This document shows positions 5,568 through 6,443 of a stretch of DNA of 6,443 nucleotides, in pieces; positions within the stretch are counted from its first letter, which is position 1; every line of letters begins with the position of its first letter. The position numbers and the translations under genes were made by a program. Under the pieces are notes generated by a model. The model was not told where the DNA came from. It saw only the letters and a list, made by a program, of their open reading frames with translations, and made no database searches. The stretch lies in the NCBI GenBank assembly GCA_027858355.1, contig JAQICW010000487.1, positions 1-6,443 on the forward strand, written 5' to 3'. Source of the DNA: Desulfobacula sp. (GTDB lineage Bacteria > Desulfobacterota > Desulfobacteria > Desulfobacterales > Desulfobacteraceae).

Positions 5568-6050
5568 GCTGACAGTAAAATATCCGATGTCCAGACTGGC
5601 CATGAAAAAACCCTTACAGCCTTGTTACCGGCGTTGGCAGGTGCCAACCTCATTTACGGCTTGGGTATGGTAGAGTCAGGCATGACATTTGATTTTGGTC
5701 AACTGGTTATAGATAATGAGTTCGCAAAAATGATTCGATATGTTCTGGCAGGAATCCCCGTGAACGATGAAACCCTGGCAGTTGATGTCACAAAGGATGT
5801 GGGACCTTTTAAAGATTTTTTAAGTCATCCCGCCATCTTTAAGCACATGCGAATTCAGTCACATCCGAAACTCATCAATCGTAAGGGAATCGATCGATGG
5901 ATGGCGGATGGATCTAAGACCATGTATGAGAAATCAATAATAGAGGCACAAAACATATTGGAGAATCATAAGCCGGAGCCTTTACCCAAGGGAGTAAAGG
6001 AAAAATTGCGTAAAATTGTCCAGGACGCTGAAAAAGAAAAAGAATTTTGA
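5568..6050 (+). pseudogene. mttB: Trimethylamine methyltransferase (MttB family), C-terminal fragment
   Basis: MttB-family enzymes move a methyl group from a quaternary or tertiary amine to a corrinoid protein, feeding anaerobic one-carbon metabolism. The 160 readable codons match the C-terminal third of the family: ADSKISDVQTGHEKTL, ALLPALAGANLIYGLGM, ESGMTFDFGQLVIDNE, the highly conserved GIPVNDETLAVDV, FLSHPAIFKHMRIQSHPKL, and the tail HKPEPLP. A full protein has about 480-500 residues, so roughly two thirds of it, including most of the TIM barrel, is missing. Homology starts before the TTG at 5622, since the upstream codons from 5568 also fit. The left boundary is an in-frame TAG followed by foreign-looking sequence, so this is a truncated gene unless the amber is read through and the rest has diverged beyond recognition. 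Codons after the break are intact with no frameshift, suggesting recent truncation. The next gene is only 10 bases downstream. Confidence 0.85.
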
Positions 6051-6060
6051 GGGGGAAAGC

Positions 6061-6443
6061 ATGAAAAAAATATTGACCCGTTATGGAGACGGATCTCCCG
6101 TGGAGTTAACGGAAACACAGCTTATGGAAGATATGATTGCCGGCACAGAAGATGCAGCCGACAGAGGTAATATCAATCCTTTGACCCAGGATGAAATGGA
6201 TCACCTGGCAGATATTTTTAAATGCCCATACCGGGTGGTTGGTGTGGATCCGGGTTACGAATGTGTGCTGAGTTATGACGGTTCTCCCATAAAAATGCTT
6301 CGTACCAATGTGACATCTGATCGCATCCTGGCCATGCAGATTTATGAGAAATTAATGGGTGCTGATACCCTGGAAATGGGATTTGTGGACTATAGTTATA
6401 AACCCATAAAGTCCATCCTCACCTTTGAAGAGCCTTTGATGGA
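6061..6443 (+). CDS. Unknown protein coupled to mttB, N-terminal 127 residues, cut by window edge
   Basis: I do not recognise this protein. The frame is open from the ATG at 6061 to the window end. The start is well supported: GAGGGGG overlaps the TGA of mttB and ends five bases before the ATG, so translation is probably coupled. The visible part is soluble, acidic and without signal peptide or membrane segment. Residues 15-50 look helical and acidic (ELTETQLMEDMIAGTEDAAD). A beta-rich part follows, including CPYRVVGVDPGYECVLSYDG at about 55-74, then a helix DRILAMQIYEKLMGAD. Two cysteines (55 and 68) are visible with no metal-binding pattern. Its position directly behind mttB suggests a job in methylamine or corrinoid metabolism, such as an accessory or activation factor. 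It does not resemble the MtbC/MttC corrinoid protein or the RamA activator in the part seen. Confidence 0.8.
   Translation, partial: MKKILTRYGDGSPVELTETQLMEDMIAGTEDAADRGNINPLTQDEMDHLADIFKCPYRVVGVDPGYECVLSYDGSPIKMLRTNVTSDRILAMQIYEKLMGADTLEMGFVDYSYKPIKSILTFEEPLM

Noticed and set aside
5439..5603. Complete 54-codon minus-strand gene starting with MASLDIGYF
   Set aside because: Its first 11 or so codons are the antisense of conserved mttB codons, so the ATG is a by-product of the junction. The remainder is treated as a transposase relic.
5602..5670. Plus-strand ATG frame starting with MKKPLQP as a possible mttB fragment start
   Set aside because: It is out of frame with the conserved MttB codons and ends after 23 codons.

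Overview
The window looks like chromosomal DNA of a moderately AT-rich, Gram-negative, probably anaerobic bacterium. A lipoprotein lytic transglycosylase implies an outer-membrane/periplasm style envelope. A corrinoid-dependent MttB-type methyltransferase points to anaerobic one-carbon metabolism. Taken together I lean towards a sulfate-reducing Desulfobacterota (Desulfobacterales-like) genome, but this is inference from gene content, not proof.

Left part (1-1674, minus strand): a two-gene unit made of a carbon-nitrogen hydrolase (nitrilase superfamily, intact Glu-Lys-Cys triad) followed 32 bases later by a ketopantoate-reductase-family gene (PanE/ApbA) that runs off the left edge. Upstream lies a 358-base stretch (1675-2032) without a firm gene. 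It holds a possible relic of a DksA/TraR-like zinc finger, a terminator-like hairpin, and paired complementary segments just before the next gene.

Middle (2033-3196, plus strand): a single DNA methyltransferase of the TSPPY type with motif IV ahead of motif I, and no restriction enzyme beside it. It converges on a minus-strand run of three genes (5293 down to 3247): a YqeY/GatB-like protein, a CvfB-type S1 RNA-binding protein and a lipoprotein lytic transglycosylase. These are spaced 69 and 34 bases apart and are probably co-transcribed.

Right part (5294-6443): a rearranged zone. It has three 18-base tandem repeats directly upstream of the yqeY-like gene. Next comes a decayed minus-strand reading frame resembling the C-terminal end of an IS1182-type transposase. 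After an abrupt junction near 5565 there is the C-terminal third of an MttB-family trimethylamine methyltransferase on the plus strand. The MttB frame is bounded on its left by an in-frame TAG exactly 160 codons before the stop, the position where pyrrolysine is found in archaeal MttB. A translationally coupled gene of unknown function follows and leaves the window on the right.

Most of the window is ordinary housekeeping or accessory content. The parts most worth a second look are the truncated MttB with its amber codon and the unknown gene coupled to it, the 18-base repeats, and the possible leader structure in front of the methyltransferase.
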